From Chelativorans sp. (GTDB lineage: Bacteria; Pseudomonadota; Alphaproteobacteria; Rhizobiales; Rhizobiaceae): a stretch of 64,000 nucleotides of DNA. Shown here one piece after another: positions 7,963 to 16,226 of this stretch. The stretch lies in the NCBI RefSeq assembly GCF_031180965.1, contig NZ_JAPSLH010000014.1, forward strand, positions 1 through 64,000, given 5' to 3'. Under the pieces are notes generated by a model. It saw only the letters and a list, made by a program, of their open reading frames with translations. It was not told where the DNA came from and did not search any database. Both the position numbers and the translations under genes were made by a program. Numbering within the stretch: the stretch's first letter is position 1; each line of letters starts with the position of its first letter.

Positions 7963-8904
7963 ATGATGCTGCGACGGCCGCTGCATCCAGCCCGCATCAT
8001 GTGCCTCGGAGGCATGACGCTCGATCGAGTCTTCCTCGTCGAGACGCTTCCTTCGGGACCCTCCAAAACGATTGCGCACGATTTCATCGAGCGTGGCGGG
8101 GGAATGGCTGCGACCGCCGCAGTGGCGGTCGCAGCTCTCGGGGGAGCCGTCAGGCTTCTGAGCCGGGTGGGCGAAGACCTGGCCGGCCAGGCGCTCGTGA
8201 CCGAACTGGAACGGATTGGGGTCGACACGAGGGGTGTCCTGCGCGTTCAGGGGGGCAGGACCTCCACCTCCGCGGTTCACATCGATTCCGCCGGCGAAAG
8301 AATGCTGACGAATTTTCCCGGCGATCTCCCGAGGGATGCCGATTGGCTGCCGCTTTCGGACGTGGCCGCCCAGTCGGCCGTGCTCGCGGATATCCGCTGG
8401 CTTGAAGGCGCCGAAGCGCTGCTCGACGCGGCGCGGCGCTGCCGCGTCCCGAGCGTGCTCGATGCGGATGCGGGCGACCCCGCCAGCCTGCGCCGCCTTT
8501 GCGCGCGTGCAAACCACGCGGTCTTCTCCGAACAGGGGCTGCGGCAGCTTAGCGGATCGGACGATCCGGAAACGGGTCTCCGCAAGGTGCTGGCAGATGC
8601 AGAGCAGGTTATTGGCGTCACCCTCGGCGACCGGGGTTCGCTATGGGTTGCAGGCGGCGACCTGTTTCACGTTCCGGCGCTGAAAGTCGAGGCGATCAAT
8701 TCCAACGGCGTTGGCGACGTCTTTCACGGCGCCTATACTCTCGCGATCGGGGAGGGCGCCACCGTGCGTGAAGCTGCACGTTTCGCCACTCTTGCCGCAG
8801 CGGTCAAGTGCCGGGACATCAGGGGGTGGAACGGAATGCCGAGCCGAGCCGACATCGAGGAACTGCAGGCTGCTCGCGCCGGTGTTGACTGGGCTTCCCC
8901 GTGA
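7963..8904 (+). CDS. PfkB-family carbohydrate kinase
   Basis: A 313-residue ribokinase/PfkB superfamily kinase. The N-terminal GGMTLDRVFLVETLP, the RGGGMAATAAVAVAALGGAV glycine-rich segment, LLSRVGEDLAGQ and the C-terminal NSNGVGDVFHGAYTLAI (the family's DTxGAGD signature with the catalytic Asp kept and the first Gly-Ala replaced by Gly-Val) support this. It phosphorylates a sugar or sugar derivative using ATP. It follows the TRAP binding protein by 50 bases and precedes otnK by 14, so it belongs to the acid-sugar operon. Related genes are often annotated as sulfofructose kinase or ribokinase; the substrate is not decided here. Confidence 0.85.
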   Translation: MMLRRPLHPARIMCLGGMTLDRVFLVETLPSGPSKTIAHDFIERGGGMAATAAVAVAALGGAVRLLSRVGEDLAGQALVTELERIGVDTRGVLRVQGGRTSTSAVHIDSAGERMLTNFPGDLPRDADWLPLSDVAAQSAVLADIRWLEGAEALLDAARRCRVPSVLDADAGDPASLRRLCARANHAVFSEQGLRQLSGSDDPETGLRKVLADAEQVIGVTLGDRGSLWVAGGDLFHVPALKVEAINSNGVGDVFHGAYTLAIGEGATVREAARFATLAAAVKCRDIRGWNGMPSRADIEELQAARAGVDWASP

Positions 8905-8918
8905 TAGAGAGCTAAACC

Positions 8919-10175
8919 ATGCTGCTTGGCTGCATCGGCGACGACTTCACCGGCTCTTCCGACCTCGCCAACACCTTGGCAAAGGGCGGTATGCGCACCG
9001 TGCAGTATACCCGGATTCCGACCGAAAGGGCTCTGCCCGGGGCGCAGGCCGCAGTCATTTCGCTGAAATCGCGCACATGCCCGCCCCCGGAGGCAGTGGC
9101 GATGTCGTTGGCAGCCTTGCAATGGCTGCAGGAGCAGGGCTGCCGCCAGTTCTTCTTCAAATATTGCTCCACCTTCGATTCGACGCCGGACGGCAATATC
9201 GGCCCGGTGGTCGAGGCGCTTGCGGACCGACTTGGCGTCGACCGCACCATCATCTGCCCCGCTTTTCCCGCGACCGGGCGGACGCTTTACCACGGTCACC
9301 TCTTCGTCGGTGACCGTCTGCTCAGCGAGTCGGGGATGGAGCGCCATCCGCTGACGCCGATGACGGATTCCGACATCAGGCGCTGGCTCGCGCGCCAATC
9401 CCGCAGCGGGGTTGGTCATATCGACCACAGCATTGTTTCCCAGGGCGCAGAGGCGATCGAGGCCGCACTCGAAGCGCAAGCGCGGAAGGGGCGTCGGCTG
9501 ATTGTAGTGGACGCCCTTCAGGACAGCCACCTGATGGCCATCGGCGCGGCCTCCAGGAACCTGCGCCTGGTAACCGGCGGCTCAGGCGCGGCTCTGGGCT
9601 TGCCGATGAACTTCCGCCGAGCCGGGCTTTTAGGAGAGGGTGGCTCCCGCGCATGGGCAGGAACGCCCGGACCAGCCGCCGTCCTGTCGGGCTCCTGTTC
9701 GACGGCCACCCGCAAGCAGATCGCAAGTCACAAGGCCGCATGCCAGCCGACATTCGCGATCAGCGTAGACCAGATCATGGCCGGATCTCTCGAGGCCCAG
9801 CATCTGGCCTCCTGGTTCGCCCGCCACCAGGATGCGGTACCGCTTGCTTATTCTTCCGCTGAACCCGATGCGGTGGCCGAAGTGCAAGCCAGATATGGCA
9901 GGGAAGCTGCGGCCTCGAAGCTGGAGGCGTTCTTCGCCGACACGGCGAAGCATCTCGTCGCGCAGGGAATCAGGCGGCTCGTAGTGGCTGGCGGCGAAAC
10001 CTCCGGAGCGGTGGTCGGCGCCATTGCCGGCGAGACGCTCGAGATCGGACCGGAAATCGATCCCGGCGTTCCCATCCTGAAAGTCAGCGGCGCCACCCTT
10101 TCCCTGGCGCTCAAGTCCGGGAACTTCGGCAGCGACGACTTCTTCATCAAGGCGGCGGAGATGATGGCGGGATGA
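8919..10175 (+). CDS. otnK: Four-carbon acid sugar kinase (3-oxo-tetronate 4-kinase family)
   Basis: A 418-residue member of the former DUF1537 kinase family. The N terminus LGCIGDDFTGSSDLANTLAK is the family signature for acid-sugar binding, followed by AAVISLKSRTCPP and FFKYCSTFDSTPDGNIGPV (highly conserved). The C-terminal nucleotide-binding part contains VAGGETSGAVVGAI and LALKSGNFGSDDFF. Known members phosphorylate 3-oxo-tetronates (OtnK) or D-threonate. The next gene, an OtnC-type decarboxylase overlapping by four bases, favours the OtnK assignment, in which the product is decarboxylated to dihydroxyacetone phosphate. Confidence 0.9.
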   Translation: MLLGCIGDDFTGSSDLANTLAKGGMRTVQYTRIPTERALPGAQAAVISLKSRTCPPPEAVAMSLAALQWLQEQGCRQFFFKYCSTFDSTPDGNIGPVVEALADRLGVDRTIICPAFPATGRTLYHGHLFVGDRLLSESGMERHPLTPMTDSDIRRWLARQSRSGVGHIDHSIVSQGAEAIEAALEAQARKGRRLIVVDALQDSHLMAIGAASRNLRLVTGGSGAALGLPMNFRRAGLLGEGGSRAWAGTPGPAAVLSGSCSTATRKQIASHKAACQPTFAISVDQIMAGSLEAQHLASWFARHQDAVPLAYSSAEPDAVAEVQARYGREAAASKLEAFFADTAKHLVAQGIRRLVVAGGETSGAVVGAIAGETLEIGPEIDPGVPILKVSGATLSLALKSGNFGSDDFFIKAAEMMAG

Positions 10176-10813
10176 CGAGCGAAGTCACAAGGCTGCGGGA
10201 AGAGATCTGCCTTCTTGCACGATCCATGTTCGACCGCGGCCTGACGCACGGGTCTACCGGCAATATCAGCGCGCGGCTCGCAGACGGCGGCCTGTTGGTT
10301 ACACCGACGGGGTCATCGTTCGGCAGGCTCGATCCGGCCCGCTTGTCCCGCTTTGACGCGAACGGCCGCCTCGTTGACGGCGACCCGCCGACCAAGGAGA
10401 TGCCGCTTCACACCGCCTTCTACGAAACGACCGCCGCCGGCGCGGTCGTTCATCTCCACGCGACTCATTCCGTCGCGCTCTCGATCCTTCCCAATACCGA
10501 TCCCGATGATGTCCTGCCGCCGCTGACGGCGTATTCGGTGATGAAGCTCGGCAAGGTCAAACTGCTGCCGTTCTTCGCGCCCGGCGATCCCCAGATGGGG
10601 GCCGCGATCCGCGAGCTCGCCGGCCGCCATCCGGCCGTGCTCCTTGCCCACCATGGCCCGGTCGTCGCCGCCGGCGATCTCAGCGCCGCAGTGGAGGCGA
10701 TGGAGGAGCTGGAGGCTACCGCGCGTCTGGTCCTCCTGTGCCACGGCCTGAATCCGCGGCGGCTTGCACCCGAACAGATCGACGCCGTGCGCGCCAGGGC
10801 TTCGGGTCTCTAG
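10172..10813 (+). CDS. otnC: 3-oxo-tetronate 4-phosphate decarboxylase (class II aldolase family)
   Basis: A 213-residue class II aldolase/adducin-fold protein. Visible signatures are RGLTHGSTGNISARL (phosphate-binding loop), VTPTGSSFGRLDPARLS, the metal-binding VVHLHATHSVALS and the later LLAHHGPVVAA; the catalytic Glu is in TKEMPLHTAFYE. With otnK, whose stop codon it overlaps, it would complete conversion of a 3-oxo-tetronate to dihydroxyacetone phosphate and CO2. The dehydrogenase and isomerase that normally make the 3-oxo acid in tetronate pathways are not in this window. Confidence 0.87.
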   Translation: MTSEVTRLREEICLLARSMFDRGLTHGSTGNISARLADGGLLVTPTGSSFGRLDPARLSRFDANGRLVDGDPPTKEMPLHTAFYETTAAGAVVHLHATHSVALSILPNTDPDDVLPPLTAYSVMKLGKVKLLPFFAPGDPQMGAAIRELAGRHPAVLLAHHGPVVAAGDLSAAVEAMEELEATARLVLLCHGLNPRRLAPEQIDAVRARASGL

Positions 10814-10911
10814 GCGCGATCGGAGCGCGCCGTGGGTGCCTGAGGGAAAGGGACGCTGGCCGCAATGAGTACTGCGGCGGTCAGTAGAATGCGTAGCAGG
10901 ATGCCTCTCAT
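10810..10911 (-). CDS. Possible 33-aa signal-peptide-like peptide
   Basis: A minus-strand ORF too short for the track: MRGILLRILLTAAVLIAASV followed by PFPQAPTARSDRA and a TAG that overlaps the otnC stop on the other strand. It has an AGGGGACA ribosome-binding-like sequence at a suitable distance, a charged N terminus and one hydrophobic stretch. It could be a real small exported or membrane peptide, a remnant of a longer secreted protein, or chance. I do not recognise a family. Confidence 0.25.
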   Translation of the reverse strand: MRGILLRILLTAAVLIAASVPFPQAPTARSDRA

Positions 10912-11038
10912 TGTCCCCTTCGCACTTGCTTTCTTCGGATCGTATCGCCCTGGACCCGGGCCGTACTGTGCAGTCACTTCCAACCGAATGTGGCCGCCTC
11001 GGAGGAGTGAGCCGATGTTGCCTCCCTAGGGGAAGCGC

Positions 11039-12571
11039 TCAGGGGACCGGCTGCGACAGAATTCGCCGCAGCCCAGCGTCGGCTGCGGCACCCCAGTCCT
11101 CTAGCTCTGGTGGCGCAGCCAGATCGGGTCGAACTTTCTCCTTGCCGGGAAGGAATTCATAATAGCGCGTCGAGACGCTGACGCCGAGGCCGGAATTGGG
11201 CAGGTGGAAACGGCGGACCTCCTGCCAATTGTTTGGCGCCGCGCCGGCTGCTTCGCCCACAAGCAGTGCATTGGTCGTGCGCATGAAGTCGACGGCATTC
11301 GTCATGGCCGCCGAGAAAGTCGACCGCCCGATGATGACATACAGAACGCCCCGTCTGTTGAGCCACGGTCGGCGCGCGATCTGATCTATGAAGGCCCGTC
11401 CCTTGCTGTAGTCGCCGCCGCTGTTGTCGCGAAGATCGATGATCAGCCGGCGCGGGTGTTCTCCGTCGAGGCCCCGCAACAAAGCTTCCGCCTCGCTCGC
11501 CAGATTGCCATAGGAGCGCCAGTTCACGTAGACGCTGCCGTCAGCGAGCCCCTCGGTCCAGAATCCCTGCCCAGCGTTGCGACGCCACAAGGGTAGTCGG
11601 GGCTGCGGCGTCGCCAACAGCTTGACTTGGGGTTTCAATTGCAGACGGGTGCTGGTGCCGCCGGGCTTTTCCAACGTGAGCCGCACCGGTCCCGTGCCGC
11701 CTGCTCGTACCCCCTCGAGAATCTCGGGGTTGCTCAGCAGACCGGGAATCTCGGCGCGGACATGCTGCCGCGTTTCACCCTGCGGGATGAACGCGCGCAT
11801 GCGTTCGATCACCTGCGCGATAGGCACGCCGTTCACGGCGATCAAACGCGAGCCCAGCAGGCTTTGATGTGGCGCCGAGATGCCGACAATCCGCACCCCA
11901 TCCTCGAACCAGTAGAATTCGACCGGCAGGCGTACCGTCCCACTTGGCAGCGCGACCGCGGTATGGCCATCCCCTATGAGGGCGCCGAGCTTGCGAAACT
12001 CCAATGCAACTTGGACGCCGCTGAGTCGCGGAATCGCGTTTCGAACGCGTTCCAGCTCGCGCTCGAACTCCTTGCGTGATATGCGGTGAAAGGGCGATCC
12101 GTGCTTAGATCGCAAAATTGCGGCCAGGCGATCCAGATCCTCCAGCCATTGCGCACTGGAAATCGTCAGGTTCTGTTCAGGAGCAGCAAAGAACGTTTTG
12201 GCGTCAACCGTGGTGAGCCGGGCGGAGATGGTCCCTGGCGCACCGTCCAAGTCGAACGTCCCGGTCAGCGTCGATCCATCGATCCGTAAGAATACCACGC
12301 CGCTGCCGCCAACCCCGCGGAACCGTCCTACAATAGTGTCGCCGCCCTGAGCCTCCAGCAGCTCGAACGTGGCATCGGGTATGGACAGCCTTCCAGTGAC
12401 GGCTTCATCGGATTGGTGTAGCTCGACATGCAACGGCAATGGCGGCAGGGACAAGATTTGCGCTGTGCCCCCGAAGCGAGTGGTGCCGTTCATCTCACCC
12501 TGCGCGATAGCGGGATTCGTTACCTTCGAAACGAGCGCAAGAAGTGCCGTCACGGCAATGACGATACGCAA
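11039..12571 (-). CDS. Exported S41-family (C-terminal-processing-like) peptidase
   Basis: A 510-residue protein with an N-terminal hydrophobic signal (ITALLALVSKVTNPAIAQ). Residues about 25-130 form a beta-rich region with LTGTFDLDGAPG-type repeats, as seen in small lipocalin-like domains. After it, the helical QWLEDLDRLAAILRSKHGSP segment and a PDZ-like part (SRLIAVNGVPIAQVIERM) precede the S41 core: RLIIDLRDNSGGDYSKG and YVIIGRSTFSAAMTNAVDFM, whose Ser is the likely nucleophile. The substrate is unknown; related proteins are annotated as peptidase S41 family. It is transcribed divergently from the LytTR regulator gene about 200 bases away. Confidence 0.75.
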   Translation of the reverse strand: MRIVIAVTALLALVSKVTNPAIAQGEMNGTTRFGGTAQILSLPPLPLHVELHQSDEAVTGRLSIPDATFELLEAQGGDTIVGRFRGVGGSGVVFLRIDGSTLTGTFDLDGAPGTISARLTTVDAKTFFAAPEQNLTISSAQWLEDLDRLAAILRSKHGSPFHRISRKEFERELERVRNAIPRLSGVQVALEFRKLGALIGDGHTAVALPSGTVRLPVEFYWFEDGVRIVGISAPHQSLLGSRLIAVNGVPIAQVIERMRAFIPQGETRQHVRAEIPGLLSNPEILEGVRAGGTGPVRLTLEKPGGTSTRLQLKPQVKLLATPQPRLPLWRRNAGQGFWTEGLADGSVYVNWRSYGNLASEAEALLRGLDGEHPRRLIIDLRDNSGGDYSKGRAFIDQIARRPWLNRRGVLYVIIGRSTFSAAMTNAVDFMRTTNALLVGEAAGAAPNNWQEVRRFHLPNSGLGVSVSTRYYEFLPGKEKVRPDLAAPPELEDWGAAADAGLRRILSQPVP

Positions 12572-12776
12572 ACAACCCTCCTACTTTGTGCTGTGGCATC
12601 GATCATCCGGCAACTGCCGCGATCATCGCCCTCCTGATTGATGGAAACTCGGTGCTCTTACCCGACCATTGCAGGGCGCCCTGCGGTTTGTGCAGCAGGG
12701 ACTAAGGATTCGTGATGAGAGGCCCTGGTGGAGTAGATAATCCCTCAGGCTGGGATCATGCCTCCAGCCATTATTC

Positions 12777-13643
12777 GTGAATGGGCCAATGGGCGCGCAC
12801 GAGCTGGCGAATGGACAGGCACGGTCGACTATGACGCGTCAAAGAATTGATCGCCTCAATTCTCTTCAGGGGTGGGCGGCCGACATGGCCGCGTGCATCG
12901 TGGCCGGCCTCGCATTTGGCATCGTGGGGCCGTTTGGCACGTTCTTGAACGGGTCTCTCCCAACAGTCATGGCCTATTGGACGGCTGTCCTGATGCTCAG
13001 CGGCATCGTGCTAGGTCTCTTCGTAAGGTTTGCCTGCGCGTGGGCTCATTACCGGCGGCTACCCCCCTGGATCTGGATGGCAGGCATACTGATCGTGTCC
13101 GCGCCGCCGCTGGCCATCATGAGCCGGACGCTGGCGGTCACGTTGTGGCCGGAAGTAGACACGTCGGTCGGTTGGATCGAGTGGCACGGACAGACCTTGG
13201 CCATAAGCGCAATCTGCCTGTTACTGTATGTCGCCTTTCGTTTCCGGACGTTATGGCCACTGCCCAGCCGAGAGGGAGTAGCAGTCGCCCCCCATTGGAC
13301 CGCGCGCCTGTCGCCTCAACTGCGGCGTAGCGTAATCTGTCTTCAGATGGAGGATCACTACGTCCGCTTTCATACGCGAAGCGGTTCGAAATTGCTGCTC
13401 ATGCCGCTCGGCCAGGCGATCGCTCAATTGGACGCGGTTGACGGCCTGCAAGTTCACCGATCATGGTGGGTGGCGCGCCATGCTGTCGAGGGCGTCATCC
13501 GTGACGGACGCAACCTGCGCCTCCGCCTGACGACAGGCATCGAAGCACCTGTCGCACGCGCGAAAGTTGCCACGCTGCGCTCGGCGGGCTGGCTCCCGCC
13601 TGTCCTTCCTATGAGCAACCACCAGGAACGTGACACGGCCTGA
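12777..13643 (+). CDS. Membrane-anchored LytTR-domain transcriptional regulator
   Basis: About 288 residues (270 if translation begins at MTRQRI, 12831). The N-terminal half has four hydrophobic segments, e.g. MAACIVAGLAFGIVGPFGTF and AVLMLSGIVLGLFVRFACAW. The C-terminal third is a LytTR DNA-binding domain: VICLQMEDHYVRFHTRSGSK (the EAEDHYV motif), MPLGQAIAQLD and VHRSWWVARHAVEGV. This membrane-LytTR architecture is common in alphaproteobacteria. Targets are unknown; the divergent S41 peptidase is the closest candidate. Confidence 0.85.
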   Translation: MNGPMGAHELANGQARSTMTRQRIDRLNSLQGWAADMAACIVAGLAFGIVGPFGTFLNGSLPTVMAYWTAVLMLSGIVLGLFVRFACAWAHYRRLPPWIWMAGILIVSAPPLAIMSRTLAVTLWPEVDTSVGWIEWHGQTLAISAICLLLYVAFRFRTLWPLPSREGVAVAPHWTARLSPQLRRSVICLQMEDHYVRFHTRSGSKLLLMPLGQAIAQLDAVDGLQVHRSWWVARHAVEGVIRDGRNLRLRLTTGIEAPVARAKVATLRSAGWLPPVLPMSNHQERDTA

Positions 13644-13693
13644 CTGCTCATGCACGAGTGACCGCCAGCCGGGCAATCGAGAGACGATCCGCA

Positions 13694-15250
13694 TCAATCT
13701 CCCGTCACCATAGTCCGAGCGAAGGTCTCGGCTATGGCGAGAACGGCCGCGTGAATGGGCCCTGCGGTGAGGCTGGGCATGACCGAAGCATCCACGACAA
13801 ACAGATTGTCGAGCGCCTTTAGCCGCAGATTCGCATCCACGACGGCGTCTGCATCCCTACCCATCCTGCAGGTACCGCAGGGGTGATGGTGTGTGATGGC
13901 CGCCTGCGCGATGAAGTCGTCCATCTCGGCCGCGTTGTTGAGGGTTCCTGGCAGGAGTTCCCGCTCTCGCCAATCGGCGAGCTCGTCTCGATGCCCGATT
14001 GCCCGCGCCGCCTGGAGAGCTTGGCGAAACAGCTCGCGGTCCCGGCGGGTTTGCAAGTAGGCGGGATTGATAATCAGTCGGTCCCCGAGTTCCGGCCCAC
14101 TTATGCGCACGCTGCCGCGGCTTGTGGGGTGGGTGATCCCAAATAGCAGCGAATAGGCCGAGCCGACAGCAGGGGCCTGAAAGCGCTCAGACACGATCGG
14201 GGCTATGCCGCAACCGACGACGATTTCAGGCTGCCCTGTAGCGGTGAAGTCGGCAGCGCGCATATAGGCCATCGACTCCGAGTGCTGGAGACGCGATGGA
14301 GGAACAGGCCTGCGGGCCGCATAAAGATTACCAGCGCCGAGCAAGTGGTCCTGAAGGTTGCTGCCTATGTCCGGTACATGAATCAGGCAATCAACGCCTG
14401 CCTTGCTCAGCACAACTTGCGGCCCGATGCCCGAGCGCATCAACAAGGCGGGACTTTCCAGCGCGCCTGCGGATAAGACAATCTGGTCTGCAAAGACATT
14501 GACCAAACCTTCTCGCCCCACGACTTCGACGCTGCGGACCCGACTGCCATCGAGCTTAACTCGTCGCGCCCGGGATCCCGTGACGATGCGCAGGTTATCG
14601 CGCGCCCGAACGGCCGGCGTCAGCCAGGCATCCGCTGCCGTTACGCGCCGCCCGTTGCTGATGTTCAGGGAATTGGGGGTGACGCCGATCATCTCTCCGC
14701 CGTTGTGACCTCCAAGGCGGGGCAGCCCCAGAGAAGCGCCTGCCTCCATGAAGGCTCGTGCGACCGGGCTTACTTCTTCCGCCGGCACATGAACGGGCAT
14801 TGGCCCGCCCTTGCCGTAAAGGCCGTTGCCGCCAAGAGGGTGGTCTTCGATCGCCCGGAAAGCAGGCAGAAGTTCCTCCCAGCTCCATCGGGAATCGCCG
14901 GTTGCGTCGACCCAAGCCAGGAAGTCCGAAGGGTGGCCGCGCATATAACCCATCGCGTGCAGGCAACTCGATCCGCCGATCACCCGCCCGCGAGCCCAGT
15001 GATGCACCCGGCCCGCGGTTCCGGCTTGCGGCTCCGTGCGATAATCCCAATCGTAACTGCGGCCCTGAAGCGCCGGCCATGCAGCGGGCTTCCAGATGTC
15101 GGGGTCGCTCGCCTCTTCGCCTGCCTCGATCAACAGGACGCGACGAGCCGGCTCCTCGCTCAATCGCCCTGCAAGCAAAGCGCCAGCCGAGCCGCCGCCG
15201 ATGATGACGACATCGGCAGTCATTTTGCTTTCAACCTCAGCCTTGGTCAT
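13694..15250 (-). CDS. Pyridoxine 4-oxidase (GMC flavoprotein), PNOX
   Basis: About 518 residues from the ATG at 15250, which has a GGGTGG ribosome-binding site; the track start at 15346 adds a non-conserved leader. The FAD-binding VVIIGGGSAGALLAGRLSEE, the GMC signature ARGRVIGGSSCLHAMGYMRG and the C-terminal THHHPCGTCRMG with the catalytic His are clear. At the second active-site position the protein reads TAGPIHAAV, with a Pro where most GMC enzymes have Asn or His; I recall a Pro there in the M. loti enzyme. It would oxidise pyridoxine to pyridoxal with O2. The assignment rests on the gene's position beside the GntR regulator and AAMS hydrolase genes, matching the M. loti mll6785-mlr6788 order. 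Without that context it would only be called a GMC oxidoreductase. Confidence 0.8.
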   Translation of the reverse strand: MTKAEVESKMTADVVIIGGGSAGALLAGRLSEEPARRVLLIEAGEEASDPDIWKPAAWPALQGRSYDWDYRTEPQAGTAGRVHHWARGRVIGGSSCLHAMGYMRGHPSDFLAWVDATGDSRWSWEELLPAFRAIEDHPLGGNGLYGKGGPMPVHVPAEEVSPVARAFMEAGASLGLPRLGGHNGGEMIGVTPNSLNISNGRRVTAADAWLTPAVRARDNLRIVTGSRARRVKLDGSRVRSVEVVGREGLVNVFADQIVLSAGALESPALLMRSGIGPQVVLSKAGVDCLIHVPDIGSNLQDHLLGAGNLYAARRPVPPSRLQHSESMAYMRAADFTATGQPEIVVGCGIAPIVSERFQAPAVGSAYSLLFGITHPTSRGSVRISGPELGDRLIINPAYLQTRRDRELFRQALQAARAIGHRDELADWRERELLPGTLNNAAEMDDFIAQAAITHHHPCGTCRMGRDADAVVDANLRLKALDNLFVVDASVMPSLTAGPIHAAVLAIAETFARTMVTGD

Positions 15251-15398
15251 CGCCACCCTATACGGCACGTGCCGGTTTCGATGTCCGGATGTTCGACACG
15301 GAAAGAAGCCCCGCGGTGATTTATGCTCGTCGGTCACCTCGTTCAAAACGTCATGAAGGATTTGGAACCCTTCAAACGAGCACCGCCTTCCGGAAAGA

Positions 15399-16070
15399 CT
15401 AGGCGCCGCCTTCCATGGATTTCTTCGCCGCCGCTTTCGCCCTTAAGAGGTGCTTCTTCGAAGCTTTGCGCGCGGCCTTTTCGTCGCCAGCGGCGATGGC
15501 TTCGAAGATCTCCCTCATCTCAGCCAGGCTGCTTTGTGCTCTGCCTTCCAATGACATCGACCGTCCGCGAAAGAAGCTGATTCTGGCTACGAGACCGCGG
15601 TGGACTTCCTCCAGGACAGGGTTTCCGCAATTGCCGAGTATGGTCGAATAGAAGTCTGCGGCGGTCATGACTTGGGCCAGGCTGTCATTGCTGGATGCCG
15701 CCGCTTCGAACGCCAAAAGGGACTTCTCAAGTTCATGCAGCTGCTCCGCGGAAATCCTCAACGCGCATCGTCCAGCAGCCTCCACTTCCAGCAGCTCTCG
15801 AACCTCGTAGATGGCTGTTGCCTCCTCCCACGAAAGCGCCGGTATCGACGGACCGCGATTGGGTACAATTTCGATCAGGCGTTCAGCTTCAAGGCTACGC
15901 AGCGCCTCCCTTAATGAGGGGCGGCTGACGCCGAGTTGCGCACATAACTGACTTTCGACAAGGCGGCTTCCCGGCGGGAATATTCCAGAAAAGATGGCGA
16001 ACCGTAGCTTGTCGACGGTCTCCTGCTGCACCGTTCTTGGTGAAATCCGCAAATTCAAACCTGGCGTCAT
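15399..16070 (-). CDS. GntR-family (FCD) repressor of vitamin B6 degradation
   Basis: A 223-residue FadR-type GntR regulator. The winged helix occupies about residues 12-75 (TVQQETVDKLRFAIFSG, PPGSRLVESQLCAQLGVSRP and LREALRSLEAERLIEI). The helical FCD ligand domain follows (YEVRELLEVEAAGRCALRIS ... ADFYSTIL). The M. loti homologue mll6786, as I recall, represses the B6 degradation genes and is relieved by a pathway compound. Here the gene lies between the pyridoxine oxidase gene (same strand, about 150 bases downstream) and the divergent lower-pathway operon, the expected position for a local repressor. Confidence 0.85.
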   Translation of the reverse strand: MTPGLNLRISPRTVQQETVDKLRFAIFSGIFPPGSRLVESQLCAQLGVSRPSLREALRSLEAERLIEIVPNRGPSIPALSWEEATAIYEVRELLEVEAAGRCALRISAEQLHELEKSLLAFEAAASSNDSLAQVMTAADFYSTILGNCGNPVLEEVHRGLVARISFFRGRSMSLEGRAQSSLAEMREIFEAIAAGDEKAARKASKKHLLRAKAAAKKSMEGGA

Positions 16071-16152
16071 CGGTCGAATCTCGTGGGCTCCCGCGTCGCA
16101 ATCTATCGCATCTTACGCGACGCCGCAGCAAATGGACATCAGCGAACCAGTA

Positions 16153-16191
16153 GATTGTCAATTATCAAGATTGAAAGACTGTCAGACAATC
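16153..16191. promoter_or_regulatory. Candidate GntR operator in divergent promoter region
   Basis: The 156-bp gap between the GntR gene and AAMS hydrolase gene holds nested dyads. GATTGTC (16153-16159) and GACAATC (16185-16191) form a perfect 7-base inverted repeat with 25 bases between. The second arm overlaps the 9-base palindrome TGTCAGACA (16180-16188), and the inner TCAAGATTGA is also dyadic. FCD-type GntR proteins commonly bind short NGTNNNACN-like palindromes, which TGTCAGACA fits. Binding is inferred, not shown. Confidence 0.45.
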
Positions 16192-16226
16192 CTGTTGACG
16201 CGCTGCGGGGAATGTGATCCCTTGGG

